From CAZAGD01 sp049699975 (GTDB lineage: Bacteria > Desulfobacterota > SM23-61), in the NCBI GenBank assembly GCA_049699975.1, contig JBNAWB010000001.1, forward strand, positions 24,886-88,885: a stretch of DNA of 64,000 nt. The letters are read 5' to 3'. This document shows positions 52,366 to 62,354 of this stretch, piece by piece. Position numbers and translations under genes: made by a program. The notes beneath the pieces are model-generated. The model did no database searches. It had not been told where the DNA came from and saw only the letters and a program-made list of their open reading frames with translations. Every line of letters begins with the position of its first letter. Positions within the stretch are counted from its first letter, which is position 1.

Positions 52366-53181
52366 GTGAAAAGTTTAGGGCAAGATAATTTTCAGTCATT
52401 GGATGAGGAAAAGAATAAATTTTTGGAAATAAGTTTATGGCAATCTCAAAATATGGAAGCACTGGGGGTATTGGCTTGTGGAATTGCTCATGATTTTAAC
52501 AATATTTTAACAGCAATGATAGGATATACCGAACTTTCTTTGGCCCAAGTACCAGCAGATTCGCATATAAAACAAAATTTATGGGAAATATTGCAAGCTG
52601 GCCGAAGAGCCAAAGAATTAGTTAATCAGATTCTTAAATTTAGAAGAGAAAATGAGCAGGAAAATAAGGTTCTGCCAATTGTTCCGTTAATTAAAGAGGC
52701 TTACCGGCTTTTGCAAGTTAGTGCGCCGCCCAATATAAAAGTTAATTTGCAAATTGAAGACGAGAGCCAGCTTATAAGAGCCAATCCTACGCAAATATAT
52801 CAAATTTTAATGAATCTTTGTATGAACGCTATACAAGCTATAGGGGATAAAGAAGGAATGCTGCAAATAAAATTATCTTCTTGGCATGTAAATGAGGTTA
52901 TGGCGGCCCAATGTCCAGACTTAAATCCAGGCCCTTATGTGTGTCTTAGCGTCGAAGATACTGGTGTAGGAATGACTCCAGAAGTTATGAGTAGGATATT
53001 TGATCCTTATTTTACAACCAAGAAAAATGGAGAAGGAAATGGCCTGGGTTTAGCAATAGTCCAGGGTTTGGTAAAGCGGCATAATGGGGCTATCTTCGTA
53101 TATAGTGAACCGGGTAAAGGAAGTATTTTTCAAGTATTTTTGCCCACAATTGAAAGTAGAGATATTGATGGGCAAAAATAA
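52366..53181 (+). CDS. Soluble NtrB-type histidine kinase
   Basis: A 271-residue kinase with only transmitter domains: phospho-His42 in GIAHDFNNILTAMIGYTEL, N-box LMNLCMNAIQAIGD, then DTGVGM and GNGLGLAIVQGLV. There is no membrane helix or sensor domain; the N-terminal 30 residues are short and polar. It begins with GTG at 52366 after GAGAGGG, 24 bases from cheA, and is closed by a terminator. Its partner is unknown; the receiver at 47064 is one candidate. Confidence 0.85.
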   Translation: MKSLGQDNFQSLDEEKNKFLEISLWQSQNMEALGVLACGIAHDFNNILTAMIGYTELSLAQVPADSHIKQNLWEILQAGRRAKELVNQILKFRRENEQENKVLPIVPLIKEAYRLLQVSAPPNIKVNLQIEDESQLIRANPTQIYQILMNLCMNAIQAIGDKEGMLQIKLSSWHVNEVMAAQCPDLNPGPYVCLSVEDTGVGMTPEVMSRIFDPYFTTKKNGEGNGLGLAIVQGLVKRHNGAIFVYSEPGKGSIFQVFLPTIESRDIDGQK

Positions 53182-53186
53182 CTAAA

Positions 53187-53229
53187 AATCCCTCATTGAT
53201 AAAAAATAATGGGATTCTTTTATTTTTTG
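53187..53229 (+). terminator. Terminator after the histidine kinase
   Basis: AATCCC at 53187-53192 and nearby ATT pair with AAT and GGGATT at 53211-53216, followed by CTTTTATTTTTT. Confidence 0.7.
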
Positions 53230-53235
53230 TGTTTT

Positions 53236-53262
53236 TCAAGTTCTTAAAAATTCATCCGATAA
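53236..53262 (+). promoter_or_regulatory. Sigma-28 promoter for cheW and following genes
   Basis: TCAAGTTC at 53236-53243, 11 bases, then TCCGATAA at 53255-53262. It is 95 bases before cheW and overlaps the end of the preceding terminator region. Confidence 0.7.
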
Positions 53263-53357
53263 AAACGCTGTAACTCGGATAAAAGCATAGTCTCCTTATT
53301 ATATGACCCACGTTTTGATAAATAAAAGGGGTATAAAGCTTTTAAAAGGGGGAGAAA

Positions 53358-53879
53358 ATGAGTCAATTAGTAACTTCAGTGAATCAAGCAATAAAAGAAA
53401 TAACCAATCGCGAAGGGAAATATTTAACTTTTTCTCTCGGCGCGGAAGAGTATGGAATAGGTATTTTAAAGATTAAAGAGATTATTGGGATGCTGCCTAT
53501 TACCGCGGTTCCCCGCACGCCACCTTTTGTAAAAGGAGTAATTAATTTGCGGGGAAAGGTTATTCCGGTGATTGACTTACGCGTTAAATTCGGCATGGAA
53601 GACAAAGCTTATACCGAGAAGACCTGCATCATCGTAGTTGAGATCAAAGGGAAAGATAATCCAATTCTTATGGGAATAGTAGTCGATGCTGTTTCGGAGG
53701 TTTTGAATATCAAAGCAGGGGAGATTGAAGAAACCCCTCGATTGGGGACTAATCTCGATTTAGATTATATTTCTGGAATCGCGAAGATTAATGGTGGAGT
53801 AAAAATTTTATTGGATATTGATAAAGTATTGAACCAAGAAGGAATTAATTTTTTAACTCAAAAATCCCATAGTGGATAA
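53358..53879 (+). CDS. cheW: Chemotaxis coupling protein CheW
   Basis: CheW links chemoreceptors to CheA. The 173 residues contain [20 protein letters not shown], the region [28 protein letters not shown] and [13 protein letters not shown], all typical. A broken second copy is at 61869. Ribosome site GGGGGAG. Confidence 0.96.
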   Translation: MSQLVTSVNQAIKEITNREGKYLTFSLGAEEYGIGILKIKEIIGMLPITAVPRTPPFVKGVINLRGKVIPVIDLRVKFGMEDKAYTEKTCIIVVEIKGKDNPILMGIVVDAVSEVLNIKAGEIEETPRLGTNLDLDYISGIAKINGGVKILLDIDKVLNQEGINFLTQKSHSG

Positions 53880-53905
53880 ATAAGTTTATAAATAAAGGTG
53901 GAGTT

Positions 53906-55532
53906 ATGTGGGCTAAATTAAAGCTTTCCACAAAGATTTTGCTATTAGGAGTCGTTATTATATGCTGTTTCTCCTTAGTCTTTGCTTGGCTGATACCAAA
54001 AGTTAGAAGCAATATGTACGAGGCTAAGTATCAGAAAACAAAACATATTGTTGAATCTGCCTGGGGTGTATTAGACCATTACGCCAAGCAAGCAAAGGCA
54101 AAAGTGCTTTCCGAGGAGGAAGCAAAAAGACAAGCTAAAGAAGTCATTAAGAATCTGCGTTATGACCAAGATGATTATTTCTGGATTAACGACTTAGAGC
54201 CAAGAATGGTTATGCACCCTTTTAAAAAGGAGATGGAGGGGCAGAGTTTATCAGATTATAAAGATCCTAACGGTAAAAAGTTATTTGTTGCTTTTGTAGA
54301 GGTTTGTAAGAAATCGGGTGAAGGTTTTGTGGATTATATGTGGCCCAAACCTGGGGCCACTAAGCCCGACCCCAAAATTTCATATGTCAAATTACTCCCC
54401 GAATGGGGATGGATTATCGGTTCTGGAATTTATATTGATGATGTGGAAAAAGAAATAAATCAAATCCTTTATGTAATAATCGGCACAGTGATAGCTGTTA
54501 CAATAGGGGGGCTTTTTTTGGCTTATTTAGTGGCCCGCTTTATTTCCCGATCTATTAATCGAGTTGCTCAGGGTCTAACAGAAGGTGCAGAGCAAGTGGC
54601 CTCGGCATCAGGCCAAGTTTCCTCAGCCAGTCAAATCTTGGCTGAAGGGGCATCAGAGCAAGCAGCCGGAATTCAAGAAACTTCTTCTTCCATTGAAGAA
54701 ATGTCTTCTATGACGCGCAAAAATGCGGAAAATGCCAATCAAGCCAATATATTAGTGATGGAAACATCACGGGCTGTAGAAGAGGCCAATCAATCCATGA
54801 AAGAATTAACGCAGTCTATGAGTGAAATTTCCAGCGCCTCAGAAGAGACAGGAAAGATTATTAAGACTATAGATGAAATTGCCTTTCAAACTAATTTATT
54901 GGCCTTGAATGCGGCGGTAGAAGCAGCTCGGGCTGGAGAAGCTGGTGCTGGTTTTGCAGTTGTGGCCGATGAGGTGCGCAATTTAGCCATGCGGGCAGCA
55001 GAAGCTGCTAAAAACACAGCTAATTTAATCGAGGGAACAGTTAAAAAGGTTCGTAATGGATCAGAAATTTTGGCGAAAACTAACTAAGTCTTTGCCAAAG
55101 GTGGCCAGCAGTTCAAAAAAGGTACAGGAGTTAGTTGGGGAAATTGCGGCCGCTTCCCAAGAACAGGCTCAGGGCATAGAACAAATTAATAAAGCAATTT
55201 CCGAGATGGATAAGGTAGTGCAAAAGAATGCGGCTTCTGCCGAAGAGTCTGCGGCGGCGGCAGAGGAGATGAATGCGCAAGCCGAAACAATGAAGGGGTT
55301 TGTATTTGAGCTTATGAATTTGATGAATGGGCAGAATGGAAATAGCCAAACGTCTTGGGAGTTGAAAAAAGTGACTCAGGGCGAAGGACCTCTTGGAAGT
55401 CAAGACCAGAAGGGTGGTAATGGAAAAAGAAAGGTGCGTTCTATAATCAGCTGCAAGAAAGGAGGGAGGCAAATAGAAGCAAAGAAACCAGAACAAATAA
55501 TCCCCATGGAGGGAGATTTTAAAGAATTTTAA
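53906..55532 (+). pseudogene. Methyl-accepting chemotaxis protein (sCache_2 sensor), frameshifted
   Basis: A chemoreceptor whose reading frame breaks near 55085. The first part (53906-55087) has a membrane helix at about 9-30, a periplasmic sCache_2 domain (about 40-185; [17 protein letters not shown]), a second helix and most of the signalling domain. The remainder continues one frame over from about 55090 to 55532 and ends DFKEF, a CheR-tethering pentapeptide. One extra base (AACTAAG) creates the TAA. No full HAMP domain is visible. It could be a true pseudogene, a sequencing error, or programmed shifting. Confidence 0.75.
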
Positions 55533-55559
55533 AACTTTTTTCTAAGCACTTAGATTAAA

Positions 55560-55584
55560 CTCCTTCGATTTTGGGAAGAAGGAG
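55560..55584. other. Hairpin between the chemoreceptor and Cache protein genes
   Basis: CTCCTTC at 55560-55566 pairs with GAAGGAG at 55578-55584. No T-run follows, so termination is doubtful. It lies 30 bases before the next gene. Confidence 0.4.
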
Positions 55585-55613
55585 ACTATAAATCAAAAAT
55601 AGGAGGTAAAGGT

Positions 55614-56075
55614 ATGAAAAAAATTTTGGTGCTTATTTTATTGAGTTTTTTAGTATGGGGAACCGGGGGGATAGCGTTCGCTGGAGAATTTGGAACTAAA
55701 GAGGAAGCTGAAGCTTTAGTAAAAAAGGCGATCAGCATGATCAAGACGGAAGGAAAAGAGAAAGCTTTTGCTGAGATAAATAATCCCAAGGGGAAGTTTG
55801 TCGATCGGGACCTTTATATCTTTGTTTACGATATGAACGGCAAGTGTGTAGCCCATGGGTTTAACCCAAAGATGATAGGGAAGGACTTGCTTGAAATGAA
55901 AGATGCCGATGGAAGATATTTTGTAAAAGAAAGGATTGAAATTGCCAAAACTAAGGGCAAAGGGTGGCAAGATTATAAATTTACCAATCCATTGTCAAAG
56001 AAAATCGAGCTGAAGACAGCCTACATCGAGAAAGTTGATGACCTTATCGTCGGCTGCGGCGTATATAAGAGATGA
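55614..56075 (+). CDS. Secreted stand-alone single Cache domain protein
   Basis: A signal peptide (about residues 1-23, ending IAFAGE) precedes one sCache_2 domain (DRDLYIFVYDMNGKCVAHGF; GWQDYKFTNPLSKKIELKTA; DDLIVGCGVYKR). There is no transmembrane anchor or signalling part, so the product is a periplasmic small-ligand binder. It lies between two chemoreceptor genes, one of which carries the same domain type. It may present a ligand to a receptor; this is inference. Confidence 0.85.
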   Translation: MKKILVLILLSFLVWGTGGIAFAGEFGTKEEAEALVKKAISMIKTEGKEKAFAEINNPKGKFVDRDLYIFVYDMNGKCVAHGFNPKMIGKDLLEMKDADGRYFVKERIEIAKTKGKGWQDYKFTNPLSKKIELKTAYIEKVDDLIVGCGVYKR

Positions 56076-56126
56076 TTAAGTTTTTTCATATTTATCAAAG
56101 ATGATATAAAGGCGGGGAGGGTAATT

Positions 56127-57734
56127 ATGAAGATTGGGCAATTAGTTAAGGACATGAAGCTTTCTAAAAAGTTGCTCATATCCCCCATGGTGGTAATAGT
56201 CTTTTTAATCCTCCTGGGCTGGGTCTCTTACCGAGGTTTAATTAGCCAAAAAGAAGCTATGGAAGATGTTTTTCAAAATCGCTTTAAGAATTATCAAATA
56301 AGTGCTGCTTTGGTGAATGATCTCGCCACTATGCATAGCAATTTATATAAATTAATAAGTTGGGCTAATGCTAACTACGAAGAGAAAAAAATCCAAAGCC
56401 TCGGTAAAGAACAAATAAACATGTTGGAAAAAGCTGCGCGAGGAGTCAGCGAAGTGCAGTCAAAGAATGAACTCGCTCGGGAGGAAAAAGTTCTTTTGGG
56501 AACAATTGGAACTCAACTTGCGGAATATAAAAAAGTAGCCCTCTCCGCCATTGACCTAGCCACTTCAGATCTTAATATGGCTACTATGTACATGGGGAAT
56601 GCTGATGATAAATACCAAGTATTATATAAAACCTTACAAGAACTTTTGGCTTTGGAAAACAAACTGAGCCAAGAAAGTTATATTTCTTCAATGGCAAGTT
56701 ATTCCACAGCAGTAAGAATGTTTTTTATTATTATGGGAATTTCTTTAATTATTTCCATAGGCATAAGCCTGCTCACTGCACGGAAAATTACTCATCCGCT
56801 TCACCAAGCCATGAAAGTTATCCATCAGATTGCTGAGGGGGATCTGACTCGAGAACTTAAAGTAGAATCCCGGGATGAAGTCGGGGAATTAGCAAAATCT
56901 GTAGAAATGATGCGTCTCAAAATGAGCGAAGCAGTTGGCCAGTCAGTTTCCATGTCCCAGAGCCTTGCCGAAGCTGCCGCTGAGCAAGCAGCCTCCTTGG
57001 AGGAGACTTCTTCATCTTTAGAAGAGATGACTTCCATGACCAAACAGAATGCCGGAAATGCCCATCAGGCTAATAGTTTGATGGATAATACCCAAGAAGT
57101 GATTAAGAAAGCAGATGGCTCTATGAGGCAATTAATTGCTTCTATGAGAGAAATCTCGACGGCGAGTGAGGAAACGGTAAAGATCATTAAAACTATTGAT
57201 GAGATAGCTTTCCAGACGAATTTATTAGCTCTAAATGCGGCGGTAGAAGCAGCTCGGGCTGGAGAAGCTGGTGCTGGTTTTGCGGTAGTAGCTGATGAAG
57301 TACGCAACTTAGCGATGCGGGCCGCGGAAGCAGCCAAGAACACATCAGAGCTGATGGCTGATATTATGCGTAAGATTAAGAATGGAGAGAAGCTGGTTAA
57401 TGTAACCGCTGAAGGATTTAGAGAACTCACAGATAGTTCTTCTAAGGTGGTTGGTTTAATTCAGGAGATTGCTGCTGCTTCCCAAGAGCAAGCCCAAGGG
57501 ATTGAGCAAATAAACAAGGCGGTCACTGAGATGAATAATCTAACCCAAAAGAATGCGGCGGCCGCCGAGGAGTTGGCTTCCCTTATGGCCATATTCAAGA
57601 CCAACGGTTCTGGAGGAAAAAGTACAGGAGCTATTTCTGTATCCCCAAAGGCAGATTTTATGGATCACATTTCGCCAAAAAGATTATCCGAAGACAAAGT
57701 GATCTCTCCCAACCTAACCGAAGCCCAAATTTAA
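56127..57734 (+). CDS. Methyl-accepting chemotaxis protein (4HB sensor, HAMP)
   Basis: A 535-residue receptor. A membrane helix at about 15-36 is followed by a helical periplasmic four-helix-bundle domain (about 40-190), a second helix (about 192-212), HAMP (about 215-265; [20 protein letters not shown]) and the signalling domain with the tip sequence [20 protein letters not shown]. It lacks the C-terminal FKEF pentapeptide found on the other two receptors. A 50-bp segment (57234-57283) is identical in DNA to the receptor at 53906. Confidence 0.94.
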   Translation: MKIGQLVKDMKLSKKLLISPMVVIVFLILLGWVSYRGLISQKEAMEDVFQNRFKNYQISAALVNDLATMHSNLYKLISWANANYEEKKIQSLGKEQINMLEKAARGVSEVQSKNELAREEKVLLGTIGTQLAEYKKVALSAIDLATSDLNMATMYMGNADDKYQVLYKTLQELLALENKLSQESYISSMASYSTAVRMFFIIMGISLIISIGISLLTARKITHPLHQAMKVIHQIAEGDLTRELKVESRDEVGELAKSVEMMRLKMSEAVGQSVSMSQSLAEAAAEQAASLEETSSSLEEMTSMTKQNAGNAHQANSLMDNTQEVIKKADGSMRQLIASMREISTASEETVKIIKTIDEIAFQTNLLALNAAVEAARAGEAGAGFAVVADEVRNLAMRAAEAAKNTSELMADIMRKIKNGEKLVNVTAEGFRELTDSSSKVVGLIQEIAAASQEQAQGIEQINKAVTEMNNLTQKNAAAAEELASLMAIFKTNGSGGKSTGAISVSPKADFMDHISPKRLSEDKVISPNLTEAQI

Positions 57735-57832
57735 ACTTATAAGAAAACTATAAAAAATAAATTTATCAATGAAAGAAAATAAGAATTTTAAAAAATTTAT
57801 GGTTTTACAGTCCAATGGAAAGGAAACGCAAT

Positions 57833-58306
57833 ATGGAGTTGAAAGCGGAGTTAGTCAACCCTTTTCTATCAGCTACAGTTCATGTTTTAAAGACCATGGT
57901 CAACTTGACTCCTGTGGTAGGCAAACCATACATCAAGAAAGAAAGTTCAACAAGGGGGGACATTTCTGGCATAGTGGGCATAATCGGAGATACAGAAGGT
58001 TCCTTATGTTTGACTTTCAGCAAAAATTGCATTTTATATATTGTCAGCAAGTTGTTTGGAGAAGAACAGCAGGAGATCAATGAAGAGGTAAAAGATGCTG
58101 TAGGAGAACTGACCAATATGATTTCAGGTGATGCCCGAAGGCGATTAGAGGAAATAGGCTACCATTTTCAAGGAGCGGTGCCTTCCGTTGTGTCAGGGCC
58201 CAATCATGAAATCAAGCATATCACCAAAGGGCCTATTTTAGCTATTCCCTTTAGTACCTTAGCTGGAAATTTTATAGTGGAAATTTGTTTTAAAGGAGCA
58301 AAATAA
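57833..58306 (+). CDS. cheX: Chemotaxis phosphatase CheX
   Basis: CheX removes phosphate from CheY. The 157 residues include MELKAELVNPFLSATVHVLK at the start and the active helix EVKDAVGELTNMISGDARR, with the ExxN-type pair (E and N of GELTN). The ATG at 57833 with AAAGGA upstream is preferred over the in-frame ATG at 57815. No cheZ or cheC was seen in the window, so this may be the CheY phosphatase. Confidence 0.88.
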   Translation: MELKAELVNPFLSATVHVLKTMVNLTPVVGKPYIKKESSTRGDISGIVGIIGDTEGSLCLTFSKNCILYIVSKLFGEEQQEINEEVKDAVGELTNMISGDARRRLEEIGYHFQGAVPSVVSGPNHEIKHITKGPILAIPFSTLAGNFIVEICFKGAK

Positions 58307-58323
58307 TTGATAGAGATTCACTG

Positions 58324-59175
58324 ATGTCTTACTCTTTTAATTTACCTTCTTTAGAATTAAAAGATAGTGATTTTGAAAAAATTCGTAGCCTAATTTATGA
58401 CCAGTGTGGGATTAATCTTACGGAGGCGAAAAAAGAATTAGTTAAAGCACGCTTGGGTAAAAGACTCAGAAGTGGTCAATTTAAATCATTTCGTGATTAT
58501 TATGAATATGTATTAAATGATGCCTCCGGGAAAGAGCTAATTCTACTACTTGATTCGATCGCAACGAATTTCACTTTTTTCTTTAGAGAGCCCAGGCATT
58601 TCGAATATCTTAAATCTGTTTTTCTTCCCGAAATAATGAGTAGAAAAAAGAAGGGGGATAAGAAATTGAAATTTTGGAGTGCCGGTTGTTCTTCAGGGGA
58701 AGAACCATATTCTATTGTTATGACCTTGCTTGAGGCCATAGAGGCCGCTCTGGTATGGAATATAAATGTTTTGGCCACTGATCTATCTACACAGATGCTG
58801 AAAACAGCACAGGCAGGCATTTACCCAAAAGAAAAAGTTCGTGATCTTCCGCCTTTAATGATAAAAAAATATTTTTTAAGAGGAGACGGGGAATGGCAAA
58901 ATTATGTCAAGATAAAGGATCAACTTAAGCAATATATTCAATTCCAGAGACTGAATCTGATGGAGCCTTTTTCTTTTGCTGAACCCTTTGATTGTATTTT
59001 TTGTCGGAATGTCATGATTTATTTTGATAAAAATAAACAAACGAGTTTAGTGAATAGGTTTTATGAATGTTTATATCCAAGAGGAATTTTGATAATCGGT
59101 CATTCCGAAAGTTTAACGGGTGTATCCCATAATTTTAAATATGAAAAGCCGTCTATTTATAGAAAGGAGCTTTAA
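58324..59175 (+). CDS. cheR: Chemotaxis protein methyltransferase CheR
   Basis: CheR methylates receptor glutamates using S-adenosylmethionine. The N-terminal helical domain (about 1-85) precedes the catalytic domain with FWSAGCSSGEEPYS at about 117-130, LATDLSTQML and FDCIFCRNVMIYFD. Length 283 residues. It should recognise the FKEF receptor tails. Followed by cheD. Confidence 0.95.
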   Translation: MSYSFNLPSLELKDSDFEKIRSLIYDQCGINLTEAKKELVKARLGKRLRSGQFKSFRDYYEYVLNDASGKELILLLDSIATNFTFFFREPRHFEYLKSVFLPEIMSRKKKGDKKLKFWSAGCSSGEEPYSIVMTLLEAIEAALVWNINVLATDLSTQMLKTAQAGIYPKEKVRDLPPLMIKKYFLRGDGEWQNYVKIKDQLKQYIQFQRLNLMEPFSFAEPFDCIFCRNVMIYFDKNKQTSLVNRFYECLYPRGILIIGHSESLTGVSHNFKYEKPSIYRKEL

Positions 59176-59217
59176 TAACTTTACAAAGCTCCGAGTTCAT
59201 CTTTAGTAAGCAAAATA

Positions 59218-59703
59218 ATGATTAAGAATATTATTGTAGGGATTGCTGATATGAAGATAACCAATGACCCCCAAACCAATTTGGTTACTTACGCTTTGGG
59301 TTCTTGTATCGGCGTGGCTTTGTATGATCCTTTAGTTAAAGTAGGAGGACTCCTTCATTTTATGTTGCCTGATTCCCGTATAGATCCCCTCAAAGCCAGA
59401 AAGAATCCTTGGATGTTTGCCGATACAGCTCTTCCGCTCTTTTTGGAAGAATTTTATAAATTTGGGGGGCTCAAAGAGAGAATGAAGGTCAAGATTGCCG
59501 GGGGAGCCAAGATTTTAGATGATACAGATTTTTTTAGTATTGGCAAGAAAAATTATCTGAGCTTAAGGAAAATCCTGCAATTAAATAACGTTCCCATTAA
59601 TGGGGAAGATATAGGCGGGCAGGGTAATCGAACTATTACTTTAGAACTTTCCTCTGGAAAGTTATTTGTTAAGATCTCTGGAAATGGAGTGAAGGTGCTA
59701 TGA
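59218..59703 (+). CDS. cheD: Chemoreceptor glutamine deamidase CheD
   Basis: CheD deamidates receptor glutamines and, in some bacteria, works with CheC/CheX. The 161 residues contain TYALGSCIGVALYDPLVKVG with the catalytic Cys, GLLHFMLPD with the His, and KIAGGAKIL. It overlaps the next gene by four bases (ATGA). Confidence 0.95.
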   Translation: MIKNIIVGIADMKITNDPQTNLVTYALGSCIGVALYDPLVKVGGLLHFMLPDSRIDPLKARKNPWMFADTALPLFLEEFYKFGGLKERMKVKIAGGAKILDDTDFFSIGKKNYLSLRKILQLNNVPINGEDIGGQGNRTITLELSSGKLFVKISGNGVKVL

Positions 59704-60563
59704 GCATGGTGGAGCAAATTATCCAGGCAAGTAATAAATTGCCTCCCTTTTCTATGGTGATTCAAAAGGCCTTGCAATTGATAGAAGATCCAAAATCCTC
59801 GGCGCAGCAAGTAGTTGAAGTTATTCAATACGATCAATCTATTACTTTTAAAGTGTTAAAGGTATGCAATTCTGCTTATTTTGGTTTAAAAAGAAAGGTA
59901 AGTTCTTTAAAAGAAGCTTTAATAATGATCGGTTTTGATCAACTTTTACAGATAGTTTTAAGTCAGGAGAGTAGTAAAATTTTTTTAAAAGACTGCTCAG
60001 GATATGATCTCCACCACGGAGACCTCTGGAGACATTCTGTGTCCTGTGCCCTCTTATCTAAGATCATCTGTAACCATGTACATGAAATTAGATCAAATGC
60101 TATTTTTACGGCTGCTTTGCTCCATGACATAGGGAAGATGGTTCTACATAGCTATGTAAGAAATTATTTCGCAGAAATCAAATTATTGACCGAAGAGAAG
60201 GCACTCTCTTTTTCCGAGGCAGAAAAAGCTATATTAGGTATTGACCATGCAGAGTTAGGCGGAATGATCATGGAAAAATGGTCTTTCCCTGAAGAAATAA
60301 TTTTTGCTGTTCGGTATCACCATACCCCCTTATCAACTTCTAATTATTCCCAAGTGATTGATTTAGTTTATCTAAGCGATCTAATTGCGATGATGACTGG
60401 GATAGGCGGCGGAGCAGATGCCCTTAATTATCATGGCTATGAGGAAGTCATAAAGCGCCATGCTTTTAAAGAGGATGATCTGGAACATTTTATGGTGCAA
60501 TTGAGCGATCAATTAGGATTGATCGAAGAGATGTTACAAGGTCACCCTAACCTCGGCCGATAA
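59700..60563 (+). CDS. HDOD domain protein
   Basis: HDOD proteins are signalling modules related to HD phosphohydrolases; several sit in chemotaxis or flagellar clusters with unclear roles. The 287 residues include ALQLIEDPKSSAQQVVEVIQ, KVCNSAYFGLKRKVSSLKEA and an HD-like LLHDIGKMVLHSY, then HAELGGMIMEKWSFPEEIIF. The stop overlaps a possible sigma-28 -10 element. Confidence 0.88.
   Translation: MSMVEQIIQASNKLPPFSMVIQKALQLIEDPKSSAQQVVEVIQYDQSITFKVLKVCNSAYFGLKRKVSSLKEALIMIGFDQLLQIVLSQESSKIFLKDCSGYDLHHGDLWRHSVSCALLSKIICNHVHEIRSNAIFTAALLHDIGKMVLHSYVRNYFAEIKLLTEEKALSFSEAEKAILGIDHAELGGMIMEKWSFPEEIIFAVRYHHTPLSTSNYSQVIDLVYLSDLIAMMTGIGGGADALNYHGYEEVIKRHAFKEDDLEHFMVQLSDQLGLIEEMLQGHPNLGR
60537..60563 (+). 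promoter_or_regulatory. Possible sigma-28 promoter for cheB
   Basis: CAAGGTCA at 60537-60544, 11 bases, then a perfect GCCGATAA at 60556-60563, overlapping the stop of the HDOD gene. The -35 part is weak (four of eight bases). Confidence 0.5.
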
Positions 60564-60642
60564 TAAATTCATTTGCTATAAAAAAATTGGATAGGAATAG
60601 GCTTTCTCAGCAAGTGCGGAAGGAAAAAGAAGGGGATAATAA

Positions 60643-61692
<1,050 letters not shown>

Positions 61693-61722
61693 GAAGCAAA
61701 TCTGCTGGCCAGGCTAAGCGAT

Positions 61723-61868
61723 ATTAATGAGTGCATTAAATAAATGACATCTGCTGTTCTTAACCTCTCACCTCGGTACGAGTCGATTCCGACCTAACCT
61801 TCTCCCCACGCATGGGGAGAGGGGAGGATGAGGGGAATGATTGTAAATATTTAATCGCTCGGAGTAAT
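61723..61868. mobile_element. MITE-like element, copy 2
   Basis: Same ends as the copy at 32377 (ATTAATGAGTGCATTAAATA and TATTTAATCGCTCGGAGTAA), with a middle of similar GC-rich hairpin (CCCCACGCATGGGGAGAGG) plus about 20 extra bases (GGTACGAGTCGATTCC). Its right end directly meets the cheW remnant. Confidence 0.75.
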
Positions 61869-62290
61869 ACTTTTTCTTAGACTAATGAAAATTATGGGAT
61901 TGAGATTTTGAAGGTTAAGGAGATTATCAGGATGGTGCCGATACGTTCCGCACACTTCTTTGTTTTTAAAAAGAGTTATCAATTTGCAGGGGAAGGTAAT
62001 TCCAGTAGTTGATTTGCGGCTTAAATTTGGGATGGAAGAGGTGGAGCCTACGGAGAAGACTTGTATTGTGGCAGAGGTGAAAGGTGAAAAAGATAAGACG
62101 TTAGTGGGGATCGTGGTGGATTCCGTTTCAGAAGTTTTTGAATATTAAAGCTGGGGAGGTTGAGGAGACGCCGGCTTTTGGAGCGAAGACGGATACAGAC
62201 TGTATCATGGGGATGGCCAAGATGAACGGAAATTTAAAGATCTTCTTAAATATTTATCAGATCCTCAATGAAATAAATAAAAATAATTAA
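61869..62290 (+). pseudogene. Broken second cheW
   Basis: Pieces of CheW can be read in sequence but in different frames: TFS-stop-TNENYGIEILKVKEIIRMVPI from 61869, then INLQGKVIPVVDLRLKFGME with GIVVDSVSEVF to about 62140, then NIKAGEVEETPAFGAKTDTD to a final stop at 62290. The first about 23 residues expected from the intact cheW are missing, right where the MITE-like element ends. At least one nonsense codon and two frameshifts are needed to explain it. Confidence 0.85.
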
Positions 62291-62301
62291 CAGGTCGATA
62301 A
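62274..62301 (+). promoter_or_regulatory. Weak sigma-28-like promoter for the last chemoreceptor
   Basis: GTCGATAA at 62294-62301 resembles the -10 of sigma-28; upstream TAAATAAA at 62274 is a poor -35 at one base too far. It lies 53 bases before the receptor gene. Confidence 0.3.
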
Positions 62302-62354
62302 AAAGATTATAACGCCCTTCTTTAGAATTTAACGATTGAAATAAGGAGGATTTT

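Noticed and set aside
53853..53879. TTAACTCA-N11-GTGGATAA before the first chemoreceptor as a sigma-28 promoter
   Set aside because: Both halves match poorly and it lies inside the end of cheW; the receptor is better explained by read-through from the cheW promoter.
56081..56107. GATGATAT before the chemoreceptor at 56127 as a sigma-28 -10
   Set aside because: No -35 at the correct distance.
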